Source: Methylopila turkensis (lineage in GTDB: Bacteria; Pseudomonadota; Alphaproteobacteria; Rhizobiales; Methylopilaceae). From it: a DNA stretch of 64,000 nt. Under the pieces are notes generated by a model. It made no database searches. It worked only from the letters and a program-made list of their open reading frames with translations, and was not told the DNA's origin. The stretch lies in contig NZ_BSFL01000001.1 of the NCBI RefSeq assembly GCF_027922325.1, positions 1,049,610 to 1,113,609 of the forward strand, given 5' to 3'. The stretch's first letter is position 1; each line of letters starts with the position of its first letter. Below, in pieces: positions 9,469 to 18,190 of the stretch. Made by a program: the position numbers and the translations under genes.

Positions 9469-9687
9469 CGGCCATGCGCTCCGTGCGCGGGCGGCGCCGG
9501 ACCGGGGGCCGGGTCGTGACGCCCGCCTCGACGCCCGGATGCGATCCAGGCGTCCGATCGTCCCTGCGGGGCCTTACGGTCGGCGGGGGCGGCCCGGCGA
9601 CGAGGCGTCGCCGTGGCGACTTCGAGCGGTAGACCCGGTCGCCGGACCTCGCAAGTTACGTCCGGTTAACGCTTGCGCCGCGGGCGG

Positions 9688-10605
9688 TCAGGCGGCGCGC
9701 CGGCCGACCTCCCGGATGTCGTAGGGCGCGGTCTGGTAGATCGCGTTGACCCAGTTGCCGAACAGCAGGTGCGCGTGGCTGCGCCACGTGTTCGGCGGCG
9801 GGCGCGTAGGATCGTCATCGGGAAAGTAGTTCGCGGGCAAAGGCGTGGGGCCAAGCGCCGCGTCGCGGAAGTACTCCCTCGCCAGCGTCGCGGCGTCGTA
9901 CTCGGCGTGGTTGAACGCATGCAGCATGCCGCGGTCCGCGTCCTCGACGAGGCACAGCCCGGTCTCGTCGCTCTCGGCCAGCACCGTCAACCCTTTGACC
10001 AGATCGGCGCGCCGCACCTCGGTCCAGCGCGAGACCGGGATCGCGAAGTCGTCCGACATGCCGTTGAGGTAGGGCGAGTTCGGCGCGACGACGCGCTGCC
10101 GGTAGACGCCTGAGGCCTTGGCCGACAGTTCGTGCTTCGGCGTGCCGTAGAAATGGTGCAGCGCGGCCTGCGCGCCCCAGCAGATCGCGAGCGTCCGATG
10201 CGCGTGGCCCTGCGTCCAGTCGAAGATCCGGCGCAACTCGTCCCAGTAGCGGACCTCCGCGAACGGCATGCGCTCCACAGGCGCGCCGGTGACGATGAAG
10301 CCGTCGAAGCGCTCGCGCTCGACCTCGTCGAAGGCGCGATAGAACGCCGACATGTGGTCCGCGGCGGCGTTGCGCGGCGCGTGGCTCGACAGACGGACGA
10401 GCGTCAGCTCCACCTGAAGGGGCGTCGCGCCGATAAGCCGGGCGATCTGGGTCTCGGCGCTGATCTTGTCGGGCATCAGGTTGAGCAGCCCGATGCGCAG
10501 CGGCCGGATGTCCTGACGGATCGCGTCGGCCTCGCGCATCACCATGACGCCTTCGGCTTCGAGCGTGCGGAAGGCGGGAAGATCGTCGGGAATCTTGATC
10601 GGCAT
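9688..10605 (-). CDS. metA: MetA-type homoserine O-acyltransferase, likely O-acetyl type
   Basis: First committed step of methionine synthesis. The catalytic Cys142 lies in AICWGAQA, and the H-x-E dyad region HAFNHAEYD is present. At the residue known to set acyl specificity (position 111 in [15 protein letters not shown]) this protein has Glu; family work shows Glu111 enzymes use acetyl-CoA and Gly111 enzymes succinyl-CoA, so homoserine O-acetyltransferase activity is predicted although annotation pipelines often write O-succinyltransferase. Start [12 protein letters not shown] at 10605 has AAGGACG 7 bases upstream. About 150 bases of structured leader precede it. Confidence 0.92.
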   Translation of the reverse strand: MPIKIPDDLPAFRTLEAEGVMVMREADAIRQDIRPLRIGLLNLMPDKISAETQIARLIGATPLQVELTLVRLSSHAPRNAAADHMSAFYRAFDEVERERFDGFIVTGAPVERMPFAEVRYWDELRRIFDWTQGHAHRTLAICWGAQAALHHFYGTPKHELSAKASGVYRQRVVAPNSPYLNGMSDDFAIPVSRWTEVRRADLVKGLTVLAESDETGLCLVEDADRGMLHAFNHAEYDAATLAREYFRDAALGPTPLPANYFPDDDPTRPPPNTWRSHAHLLFGNWVNAIYQTAPYDIREVGRRAA

Positions 10606-10757
10606 CGCCAAACGTCCTTCTGAAAGAGAGGGACGCTGGTCCTGCGGCGTGATCCCGTTTCGTTGCCGGTCTCGGCCGCATCCTTCCCCTCGCAGGGAAG
10701 CGCCACCTTGCCCGGAACGGCAGGTTGGCGTTGGGCGTCGTCCCAACTCCTGATGCT
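10606..10757 (-). promoter_or_regulatory. Structured metA 5' leader, candidate riboswitch
   Basis: Read on the minus strand, the leader can form a four-way junction. P1 is GCATC/GATGC (10752-10756 with 10678-10682). P2 is GTTGGG/CCCAAC (10742-10747 with 10730-10735). P3 is an interrupted GCCA-ACCTGCC/GGCAAGGTGGC helix (10702-10729). P4 is CTTCCC/GGGAAG (10695-10700 with 10683-10688). Downstream, TGCGGC/GCCGCA (10675-10680 with 10643-10648) overlaps the 3' strand of P1. The segment CGTCC at 10631-10635 can pair either with GGAC just upstream (10639-10642) or with the metA ribosome site GGACG (10613-10617). It does not match the SAM-II consensus I know. Pairings are drawn by eye. Confidence 0.5.
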
Positions 10758-10763
10758 GGACGC

Positions 10764-10792
10764 TATCTAGCCGGCGCGGGCGCCCTGCGCAA
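10764..10792 (-). promoter_or_regulatory. Predicted metA promoter
   Basis: TTGCGC (10787-10792) and TAGATA (10764-10769) on the minus strand are separated by exactly 17 bases. A start site about 7 bases further would fall at the first base of helix P1 of the structured leader. Hexamer matches are partial, so this is suggestive only. Confidence 0.4.
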
Positions 10793-10855
10793 CGGGCGCG
10801 CCGTCACGGAGAGAAGGCGAGGACGCCGCCCATGCATCGCTCCTGAACCGAAGGC

Positions 10856-12538
10856 TCAGGCGGCCTGCTCCAGCAGGCGGCGGGCGATGACCTGCGCCTG
10901 AATTTCCGCGGCGCCTTCGAAGATGTTGAGGATGCGGGCGTCGCAGAGCACGCGGGAGATCTGGTACTCGAGCGCGAAGCCGTTGCCGCCGTGGATCTGC
11001 AGCGCGTTGTCGGCGGCGGCCCAGGCGACGCGGGCGCCGAGCAGTTTGGCCATGCCGGCCTCGAGATCGCAGCGGTGGTCCTTGTCCTTCTCGCGCGCGG
11101 CGAAATAGGTGATCTGCCGCGCGATCTGGACCTCGGCCGCCATCATGGCGAGCTTGTCGGCGACGCGCGGGAAGTCGGCGATCGGGCGCTTGAACTGCAC
11201 GCGCTCCTCGGCGTAGCGCAGGCCGATGTCGAGCGCCGACTGCGCCACGCCGACCGCGCGGGCCGCGGTCTGGATGCGCGCGCTCTCGAAGGTCTTCATG
11301 AGCTGCTTGAAGCCCTCGCCCTCGACCGCACCCAGCAGGTTCGTCGCCGGCACCTCAAAGCCGTCGAAGGCGATCTCGTACTCCTTCATCCCGCGATAGC
11401 CGAGCACCTCGATCTCGCCGCCGGACATGCCCTGCGCCGGGAACGGGTCGCCGTCGGTGCCGCGCGGCTTCTCCGCCAGCAGCATCGAGAGGCCGCGATG
11501 GCCCGGCTCGTTCGGATCGGTGCGCACGAGCAGCGTCATGAGGTCGGCGCGGACCGGATGGGTGATCCAGGTCTTCGCGCCGTTGACCTTGTAGACGTCG
11601 CCGTCGCGGCTGGCGCGCGTCTTGAGGCTCGCGAGGTCGGAGCCGGTGTTCGGCTCGGTGAACACCGCGGTCGGCAGAATGGAGCCGTCGGCGAGCTTCG
11701 GCAGGAAATGCGCCTTCTGCTCCTCGGTGCCGCCGCCGATGATCAGCTCGGCCGCGATCTCCGACCGGGTGCCGAGCGAGCCAACGCCAATATAGGCGCG
11801 GGAAAGCTCCTCGGACACGACGCACATGGCCTCCTTGCCGAGACCCAGCCCACCGTACTCCTCGGGGATGGTGAGGCCGAACACGCCCAGCTCGGACATC
11901 TTCTGGATGGTCTCGAGCGGGATGTAGCTGTTCGCGAGATGCCAGGCGTGGGCGTAAGGCGCGACCTCGGCCTCCGCGAAACGGTGCATCTCGTCGCGGA
12001 ACTGCACCAGCGTCTCGTCGAGCGCCGGGTCGCCGAAGCCGTAGCGGCCGTCGGCCTTGCGCACGAGATCGGCGAGTTCGGCGCGCGCCTCGGCCGAGCC
12101 GCCGTCGGCGATGAGGTCGGAGGCGGCGTCGCCCAGCAGCTCGGCCGGACGGCCGGGCGCAAGATAGAGGTCGGACGCGCGGACGATCTCGCCCTGGTTC
12201 ATCGGAATGCCGCCGATGATCTGCGCGACGTATTCCGCCGCGCCGACGCGGAGGATCGCCTCTTCGATCGCGCCGTACTTGCCCTCCTGGGCGAGCCGCT
12301 CGCTCCAGCTGTGCAGCTCGCGCAGCGCCATGCGGTAGGTGGCGAGCCAGGCGAGGCCGTGGGTCGCGCGCTGCTCGCGGTCGAAGGTCGCGGAATCGAT
12401 CTTGCCGTTCTTCAGGACGCGCGCGCGGACCGCCTCCGACGCTTCCTTTACGAGCGCGTCGATGCCCGGAAGCACGACGGCGAGGCGGCCCGCCGGCGTC
12501 TCGGACTCGGCGGCGACGGACTTGGCGACGGCGGTCAT
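10856..12538 (-). CDS. mcd: (2S)-methylsuccinyl-CoA dehydrogenase
   Basis: Flavoprotein acyl-CoA dehydrogenase of about 560 residues that oxidises (2S)-methylsuccinyl-CoA to mesaconyl-CoA in the ethylmalonyl-CoA pathway of acetyl-CoA/C1 assimilation, passing electrons to ETF. Beyond the normal dehydrogenase core (FTEPNTGSDLASLKTRA, WITHPVRAD, QIHGGNGFALEY, catalytic-region IFEGAAEIQ) it has the 170-residue N-terminal extension seen in Mcd/Ibd2: FDREQRATHGLAWLATY, GAAEYVAQIIGGIPMNQGEIVR. Start at 12538 follows GGAG with 7-base spacing; the frame is open far upstream but overlaps the next gene. ETF-QO is encoded at 58-60 kb. Confidence 0.85.
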   Translation of the reverse strand: MTAVAKSVAAESETPAGRLAVVLPGIDALVKEASEAVRARVLKNGKIDSATFDREQRATHGLAWLATYRMALRELHSWSERLAQEGKYGAIEEAILRVGAAEYVAQIIGGIPMNQGEIVRASDLYLAPGRPAELLGDAASDLIADGGSAEARAELADLVRKADGRYGFGDPALDETLVQFRDEMHRFAEAEVAPYAHAWHLANSYIPLETIQKMSELGVFGLTIPEEYGGLGLGKEAMCVVSEELSRAYIGVGSLGTRSEIAAELIIGGGTEEQKAHFLPKLADGSILPTAVFTEPNTGSDLASLKTRASRDGDVYKVNGAKTWITHPVRADLMTLLVRTDPNEPGHRGLSMLLAEKPRGTDGDPFPAQGMSGGEIEVLGYRGMKEYEIAFDGFEVPATNLLGAVEGEGFKQLMKTFESARIQTAARAVGVAQSALDIGLRYAEERVQFKRPIADFPRVADKLAMMAAEVQIARQITYFAAREKDKDHRCDLEAGMAKLLGARVAWAAADNALQIHGGNGFALEYQISRVLCDARILNIFEGAAEIQAQVIARRLLEQAA

Positions 12539-12576
12539 GCAAGGCTCCGAAAAGGGGCGGCCAGCGAGCAGCCGCG

Positions 12577-13530
12577 TCAGGCTGGCCGGCGTTCGTTGTG
12601 GCCGCCATCCTCGCCTTCGGAGCCGATTGCCGCAATGCACCCTTCGGCGGACGCAGGCGTGGCGCGCGGCGCGCCTGCGGCCAGAACCACCCCGACGGCC
12701 GCCAGCGCCATGCCGCCAAGCTGCACAGGCGACAGCGTTTCTCCGAACATCAGGAACGCCTGCGCCGTCGCCGTCGGCGGCACCAGATAGATCAGGGCGG
12801 CCATCCGCGAAACTTCGCCGCGCTTGATCATGAACAGCATCAGCATGATGGCGGCGATCGACAGCACCACCACCGACCACGCCAGCGCGGCGACCGTCTC
12901 GATCGTCCAGTCGATCCGCAGGTCCTCGAACAGGAGCGCCGCGGGCGCGGTGACCAGCAGCGCGCCGAGATACTGGACCGGCGCCAGCGTCCTCAGGTCG
13001 GCGCCGGCGAGCGCGCGCTTCTGATGCAGCGTCGCGGCGGTGACGGCGACCATGGCGACCACGTTGATCGCGAGCGGCCAGCCGAGGCCCGCGACGTCTC
13101 CGGGGGATGCGAGCTTCGGCGCGACCACCGCGGCGACGCCGGCGAACCCGATCGCGACGCCCACCCAGCGCTTTGCGTCGAGGCGCTCGCCCAGCAGCGG
13201 ACCGGCGGCGATGGCGGTGAACAGCGGCTGCAGCGCCGCGATCAACGCGGACACGCCGGCCGGCACGCCATGCGCCACCGCCCACCACACGCCGCCGAGA
13301 TAGACCCCATGAAGCAGAACGCCGCTCAGCATCGCCGCGCCCCACGCGGCGCGGCCGCGGGGCCAGGCCGCGCCGAGCGCGAAGGCGAGCGGCGCCAGCA
13401 GCGCGATCGCGCCGACATAACGCAGCACGAGGAAGGTCAGCGGGTCGGCGTGCGGGGCCGCGAGTTTCGCGACGATCCAGCCCGTCGACCAGATCAGCAC
13501 GAACAGCGGCGGCGACAGGCGAACGAGCAT
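12577..13530 (-). CDS. EamA/DMT superfamily exporter
   Basis: 317-residue inner-membrane protein with about ten hydrophobic helices in two EamA repeats, the usual layout of drug/metabolite transporters such as RhtA and YdcZ-type exporters. Examples are helix one FVLIWSTGWIVAKL and the repeat-two segment YLVPPTATAQAFLMFGETLSPVQLGG. The C-terminal 30 residues are polar (GSEGEDGGHNERRPA). It is 38 bases upstream of mcd on the same strand but with unrelated predicted function. Substrate unknown. Confidence 0.85.
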   Translation of the reverse strand: MLVRLSPPLFVLIWSTGWIVAKLAAPHADPLTFLVLRYVGAIALLAPLAFALGAAWPRGRAAWGAAMLSGVLLHGVYLGGVWWAVAHGVPAGVSALIAALQPLFTAIAAGPLLGERLDAKRWVGVAIGFAGVAAVVAPKLASPGDVAGLGWPLAINVVAMVAVTAATLHQKRALAGADLRTLAPVQYLGALLVTAPAALLFEDLRIDWTIETVAALAWSVVVLSIAAIMLMLFMIKRGEVSRMAALIYLVPPTATAQAFLMFGETLSPVQLGGMALAAVGVVLAAGAPRATPASAEGCIAAIGSEGEDGGHNERRPA

Positions 13531-13686
13531 GCGCGTCTCCGAAAGTCAGAGGCGAGGTGGTCGTCCGTCACGCAGTTCGGGGCAAGCGATAATCCGTGAT
13601 GGCTCCATCACGGGCCTCGATCGAATGTTGCGCTGCGGCGAATGGGGGACTCCCACCGCCCCAAGATTGCGCTACGTTTCCGCCAC

Positions 13687-14637
13687 ATGCGGGCACGACC
13701 AAGGGACGCCTTAAAAAGCTTCGCGCCGCTCGTCTGGGACGCGCTGCGACGGTTCGAGCGCGACGACGGCTGGGCGATCGCGAGCCATGTGGCGCTGTCG
13801 GGCCTGCTCGCGATCTTCCCGTTCCTGATCTTCGTGACGGCGCTTGCGGCCTTCCTCGGCGCGGGCGACGCGTCGGGGAACGTCGTTCGTCTGATCTTCG
13901 ACACCTGGCCTTCGGGCGTCGCCATGCCGCTCGCCACCGAGGTGCAGAAGGTGCTGACGACCCCGCGCGGCGGCGTGCTGACGATCGGCGTGCTGCTGAC
14001 GCTTTGGGTGTCGTCCTCGGCGGTCGAGTCGCTGCGGATCGCGCTCGGCCGCGCCTACCAGTCGCCGACCTCCAAGCCGTTCTGGCTGTCGCGGCTGCAG
14101 AGCATCTGGTTCGTCATGCTCGGCGCGTTCGGGTTGATCACGGTGGCGGTGCTGATCGTGCTGTGGCCGATCCTGTGGAAGCTCGCCTTCGACTACACCA
14201 TCGCCTACTTCCCGGAATACACGGCGCCCTTCATCTCGCTGGAGTTCGCGAGCAATGTCGCGCGCTACGCCATCACCATCTTCGTGGTGGCGGCCGGGCT
14301 GACCGCGACGCATCTGTGGCTGCCTGGCGGGCGGCGGAAGGTGCGGGACGTGCTGCCCGGCGTCGCTGTCACCGTCGCGCTCTGGATCGCCGGCGCCACG
14401 GCGTTTTCGATCTACCTCGCGCGCTTCGCCGACTACGCGTCGACCTACGCCGGCCTCGCCGGGATCATGACGGCGATCGTGTTCCTGAACGTCTACGCCG
14501 CGCTGTTCATCCTGGGGGCCGAATTCAACGCCGCGCTCGCCGCGCGACGGAAGGCGCGGATTGACGGCGCCCGCGCGACGACCGACGCCGCGCCCGTAGC
14601 GCCGGTCGGCCCGGCGGCTCGTCCTGCCGGCCTCTGA
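13687..14637 (+). CDS. YihY/UPF0761 family inner-membrane protein
   Basis: Six-helix membrane protein of the family once mislabelled ribonuclease BN or BrkB. Visible signatures are DDGWAIASHVALSGLLAIFPFL, LLTLWVSSSAVESLRIALGRAY and the C-terminal YAGLAGIMTAIVFLNVYAALFILGAEFNA. Starts at 13642 and 13687 are both possible with no convincing ribosome site; 13687 (MRARPRDALKSF) matches the family beginning better. The alanine/proline-rich tail after residue 290 is variable in the family. Function remains undefined. Confidence 0.85.
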   Translation: MRARPRDALKSFAPLVWDALRRFERDDGWAIASHVALSGLLAIFPFLIFVTALAAFLGAGDASGNVVRLIFDTWPSGVAMPLATEVQKVLTTPRGGVLTIGVLLTLWVSSSAVESLRIALGRAYQSPTSKPFWLSRLQSIWFVMLGAFGLITVAVLIVLWPILWKLAFDYTIAYFPEYTAPFISLEFASNVARYAITIFVVAAGLTATHLWLPGGRRKVRDVLPGVAVTVALWIAGATAFSIYLARFADYASTYAGLAGIMTAIVFLNVYAALFILGAEFNAALAARRKARIDGARATTDAAPVAPVGPAARPAGL

Positions 14638-14757
14638 GCGAGAGACCCGGCCGGCGCAGTTTCCGCCTCCCCGATGCAAAGCGGCGGACCTGCCCTAGGT
14701 GGTTGACCGAGCGCCGCTCTCAGGCGGCGACCCCGACATCGCAGAGGAGAAGTCCCC

Positions 14758-15180
14758 ATGAAACGCGTGGGCAGCGCCGTCTGGAACGGATCGGTCAAGG
14801 AGGGAGCCGGCAAGGTCTCCACCGAAAGCGGTGCGCTTTCGGACCTGAACTACTCTTTCAAGAAGCGCTTCGGCGACGAGAAGGGCACCAATCCCGAGGA
14901 GCTGATCGGCGCCGCGCACGCCTCGTGCTTCTCCATGGCGCTGTCGCTGATGCTCGGCGAGGCCGGCTTCCCGCCGGACGAGATCAGGGCGACCTCCGCC
15001 GTGTCGATCGAGCAGCAGGGCGGCGGCTTCCAGATCACCACCATCGACCTCTCGGTGACAGCTGACGTTCCCGGCATAGACGAGGCGACCTTCAAGGAGA
15101 TCGCGACCAAGGCCAAAGACGGCTGTCCGGTGTCCAAGGTGCTGAAGGCCACGATCAACTTCGAGGCCACGCTCGCCTGA
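14758..15180 (+). CDS. osmC: OsmC-type peroxiredoxin
   Basis: 140-residue thiol peroxidase of the OsmC branch, reducing organic hydroperoxides. The two redox cysteines are in AAHASCFSMALS and DGCPVSKV. The start is preceded by GGAGAAG 8 bases upstream. It stands alone, 120 bases after yihY, so it likely has its own promoter. Ohr is the alternative subfamily, but the GTNPEELIGAAHASCFSMAL block is OsmC-like. Confidence 0.92.
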   Translation: MKRVGSAVWNGSVKEGAGKVSTESGALSDLNYSFKKRFGDEKGTNPEELIGAAHASCFSMALSLMLGEAGFPPDEIRATSAVSIEQQGGGFQITTIDLSVTADVPGIDEATFKEIATKAKDGCPVSKVLKATINFEATLA

Positions 15181-15192
15181 GCGCCAGCGGCC

Positions 15193-15936
15193 TCACCCGC
15201 CGCGGGCGACCCTCAGTCTGCGGCGGGCGTCGATGCGGGCCGACAGCGCCTTGATCCGCGCCTCGTGCGCGGCCCAGAACCGCGCGTTGTCGGCCGGCGT
15301 ATGCCGGCCCGGCCGCCAGCCGAGATAGGGGCCCTTGCGCCCGCCGGCGGCTTTCGACGGCCGCCCATCCTCGGGCAGCGACCGGATCGCGACCTCCGGA
15401 GCCGCGCCGTCCGCGAGCGGAGAGCCGAGCGTGGCGAGGTAGGATTTCGCCCGCCGGCAATATTGCACCGACAGATCCGACATCCGTTCGGCGCGGTGCC
15501 CGGCGCGGTACTTCATCAGGGCGCGGCAGAGATCGCCGTTCGCCAGCCGCCAGGCCTCCGCGAGGTAGCGCACGGCGTAACGCGCGTTGGTGGCCGGGTC
15601 GAACAAGGCGAGGGCGCCGCCGTCATGGCCGAGCATGGCCGCCGTCTCGGGGCGGATCTGCATCAGCCCGATCTCGCCGACGGCGCCGACGGCGCTCGGC
15701 TGGTATCCGCTCTCCACATGGGCGACCGCCTCCGCGACCTCCGGCGGCAGCCCGCGCGCCTGGGCCTCCCTGCGAACAAGCGCCACATAGGCGGCGCGGC
15801 CTTCCGGAGCTGGAGCCGCCACAACGGCGGTCGGAGCCGCCGCGCTTTCCGCCGCGAACGAAGGACAGACGACAAGCGCCGGGAGCAGCCCGGCGACCGC
15901 GCCGAACGCGGCGTTGCGCAGTCGCTCCACCGCCAT
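15193..15936 (-). CDS. Periplasmic lytic transglycosylase
   Basis: Cleaves the MurNAc-GlcNAc bond of peptidoglycan. After an N-terminal signal segment (LRNAAFGAVAGLLPALVVCPSFAA) lies the SLT fold: the catalytic Glu in AEAVAHVESGYQPSAVG, GEIGLMQIRPETAAMLG and NARYAVRYLAEAWRL. The tail is rich in proline and arginine. Length 247 fits small SLT-domain enzymes such as those feeding secretion-system assembly, but no such genes are adjacent. Confidence 0.88.
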   Translation of the reverse strand: MAVERLRNAAFGAVAGLLPALVVCPSFAAESAAAPTAVVAAPAPEGRAAYVALVRREAQARGLPPEVAEAVAHVESGYQPSAVGAVGEIGLMQIRPETAAMLGHDGGALALFDPATNARYAVRYLAEAWRLANGDLCRALMKYRAGHRAERMSDLSVQYCRRAKSYLATLGSPLADGAAPEVAIRSLPEDGRPSKAAGGRKGPYLGWRPGRHTPADNARFWAAHEARIKALSARIDARRRLRVARGG

Positions 15937-16106
15937 TCCTCCCCGAAGGCCGGACGAACCGTCCGGCGAGCCCGCCCGTCATGGTCCCGCAGGCGCAAGC
16001 CTAGCAGATTGCTCGCGATGTCCTAACGCGGCGTGTCTCGGGCGATGACCGGCTCGTGAAGCCCCGCCCCGTTGCTCCGCCCGCGCCGGCGCCCGATCTC
16101 TTCGGA

Positions 16107-17162
16107 ATGACCATGACGCCGCCGCTCACCCGTCGCGCCGCCCTGTCCGGAGCGGCCGCGATGGCTCTCGCGCCCGTCGCAGCGCGCGCCGAGGTGGCCG
16201 TGGGCGGCGCGCCGTCGCCGCGCATCGCCGCGATCGCCGAGCGCGCGGGCCGCCTTCCTCAGCTCCACGCCCTGATCGTCGCGCGCCATGGCCGCCCGCT
16301 GTTCGAGCGCGCCTTCCGCGGCCCGGCGCTCGACCGCCCGGTCAACGTGAAATCAGTGTCGAAGACCGTGCTCGCGCTGATCGCCGGCGCCGCGATCGAC
16401 CGCGGCGCGCTTCAGGGCGTCGACCAGCCGGTGGCGCCGCTGCTGCGCCGCTCGATTCCCGACGACGCCGATCCGCGCGTGGAGCGCATCACCATCGGCA
16501 ATCTGCTGTCGCTGCGCGCGGGGCTGGAGCGCACCTCAGGCCCGAACTACGGCGCCTGGATCTCCAGCCGGAACTGGGTGCGCGACGCCATCGGCCGCCC
16601 TTTCGACGACGAGCCAGGCGGCAGGATGCTCTATTCGACCGGCAGCTCCCACCTGTTGTCCGCCGCGCTCACCGCCGCCACGGGGCGATCGACGCTGGAG
16701 CTCGCCCGCGACTGGCTGGGCGAGCCGCTCGGCGTCACGATCCCGCCCTGGCCGCGCGACCCGCAGGGCATTTACTTCGGCGGCAACGACATGGAGCTGT
16801 CGCCGCGGGCGCTGCTGCGGATCGGCGAGATGGCGCGCAACCGCGGAACGTTCGACGGCCGCCGCGTGCTTTCTGAAGGCTGGATCGACGCGATGTGGCG
16901 TCCGCAGGGGTTCTCGCCGTTCACCGGCGATTCCTACGGCTATGGCTGGTTCCTGCGCGACGTCCAAGGCGCGCCGATGCGCTACGGCTGGGGCTATGGG
17001 GGGCAGATGCTGTTCGTTGCGCCGGACCTCGGGCTGACCGCCGTCGTCACCTCCGACGCGACCCGTCCGTCCGGGCGCGCCTCCGGCTATGTCGACGAGC
17101 TGCATGCGCTGTTTGCCGAGATCGTCGGCGCCGCCCGCGCGGACGACGCCTCGAAGGCCTGA
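16107..17162 (+). CDS. Secreted class C beta-lactamase-like serine hydrolase
   Basis: Serpase-fold hydrolase (penicillin-binding protein/esterase type). A Tat-like signal TRRAALSGAAAMALAPVAARA opens the protein. The SxxK motif is SVSK, the YxN position reads YSTG, and the third motif is replaced by YGWGYGGQ, so beta-lactamase activity is doubtful and esterase or peptidase activity is likelier. The start at 16107 (MTMTPPLTRRAALS) puts the twin arginine near the N-terminus; 16056 is open in frame. Substrate unknown. Confidence 0.8.
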   Translation: MTMTPPLTRRAALSGAAAMALAPVAARAEVAVGGAPSPRIAAIAERAGRLPQLHALIVARHGRPLFERAFRGPALDRPVNVKSVSKTVLALIAGAAIDRGALQGVDQPVAPLLRRSIPDDADPRVERITIGNLLSLRAGLERTSGPNYGAWISSRNWVRDAIGRPFDDEPGGRMLYSTGSSHLLSAALTAATGRSTLELARDWLGEPLGVTIPPWPRDPQGIYFGGNDMELSPRALLRIGEMARNRGTFDGRRVLSEGWIDAMWRPQGFSPFTGDSYGYGWFLRDVQGAPMRYGWGYGGQMLFVAPDLGLTAVVTSDATRPSGRASGYVDELHALFAEIVGAARADDASKA

Positions 17163-17169
17163 CGTCCGG

Positions 17170-17781
17170 TCAGAAGCTGACCTTGGGCGGAGCGGCGTTT
17201 TCGGGCGCGCTCTCGAACGCCGCCATCGGCTTCGCTTCCGGATAAAGCCACCCCGCGATCCAGCGGCCGGGGATGGTGCGCAGCTCGGTGTTGTAGGACT
17301 GCACCGCGGCGATGTAGTCGCGCCGCGCCACCGCGATCCGGTTCTCGGTGCCTTCGAGCTGGGACTGCAGCGCGAGGAAGTTCTGGTTAGACTTCAGGTC
17401 CGGGTAGTTCTCCGAGACCGCGAGCAGCCGGCCGAGCGCGCCCGAGAGCTGCCCCTGCGCCTCCTGGAAGCGCTTGACGGCCTCCGGGTCCGACAGTTGG
17501 CTGGCGTCGATCGTGACCTGCGTCGCCTTGGCGCGCGCCTCGATCACGCTGGTCAACACCTCCTGCTCCTGCCGGGCGAAACCCTTCACGGTCTCGACCA
17601 GGTTCGGGATCAGGTCGGCGCGGCGCTGGTACTGGTTCTGGACCTCGCCCCAGCGCGCCTTGGCCTGCTCCTCGAGCGTGGGCACGTTGTTGACGCCGCA
17701 GCCCGCGACGCTCAACGCGAGGACGGCGGCCGCGAAAAGCGCGCCGGCGCGCCGGACGGCGTCGATCAATCGATGGTTCAT
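17170..17781 (-). CDS. lemA: LemA family lipoprotein
   Basis: 203-residue envelope protein with a lipobox (LSVAGC), then the LemA helical bundle: LEEQAKARWGEVQNQYQRRADLIPNLVETVKGFA and the typical SENYPDLKSNQNFLALQSQLEGTENRIAVARRDY. Family function is unclear. LemA genes commonly pair with a TPM/YgcG-type protein; none is present here, so this is an isolated copy. Its stop lies 7 bases from the stop of the convergent serine hydrolase. Confidence 0.92.
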   Translation of the reverse strand: MNHRLIDAVRRAGALFAAAVLALSVAGCGVNNVPTLEEQAKARWGEVQNQYQRRADLIPNLVETVKGFARQEQEVLTSVIEARAKATQVTIDASQLSDPEAVKRFQEAQGQLSGALGRLLAVSENYPDLKSNQNFLALQSQLEGTENRIAVARRDYIAAVQSYNTELRTIPGRWIAGWLYPEAKPMAAFESAPENAAPPKVSF

Positions 17782-17906
17782 GGCTCATCCCCCCGAACGC
17801 GCGGCCCGGAGGCCGCTTCGTCCCTAGGTCGAAACCCCCGACGCGAAGTCAAGACGCGGTCGGCCCGGACACGGCCGTCGGAGCGATTTCGCGGTCTTGA
17901 GGGCTT

Positions 17907-17991
17907 TGGTGCGGGCGGTCGGGCTCGAACCGACACTCCTTTCGGAACCGGATTTTGAGTCCGGCGCGTCTACCAGTTCCACCACGCCCGC
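17907..17991 (-). tRNA. tRNA-Leu (anticodon CAA)
   Basis: Minus-strand cloverleaf: acceptor GCGGGCG/CGCCCGC, anticodon stem CCGGA/TCCGG around loop CTCAAAA (anticodon CAA, codon TTG), a long variable arm as in class II tRNAs, T-loop GGTTCGAGCCC and a genome-encoded CCA (17907-17909). All canonical arms are present. It decodes UUG, a rare codon in this G+C-rich DNA but frequent in the A+T-rich gene at 60 kb. Confidence 0.96.
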
Positions 17992-18190
17992 ACAGGCGCG
18001 CCCCACGCGCGGCGCGCACGATGTCGGGGCCGCGCGCGGCTGTCAATTCCGCGCCTACGAGAACGCGCTTGCCTCGGGCGCGGGAGGCGCGCATATGCGG
18101 TCGCCCGTCGTAACGGTTCGTCAGCGTCGGGCGCGGCACTCTCGCCGTCGAATTCCCCGATGCGGCGCTGACGCCGTGGCGTAGACCTCC

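Noticed and set aside
10606-10757. SAM-II or S-box identity for the metA leader
   Set aside because: The SAM-II pseudoknot core is absent, and although ACCTGC...GCAAGGTG resembles the S-box P3/P4 edge, the conserved 5' half (GAGGGA...GGCAACC) is missing. Kept as an unclassified structured leader.
16107-17162. Calling the serine hydrolase a beta-lactamase
   Set aside because: SxxK is present but the KTG-equivalent is not, and the YxN position is degenerate.
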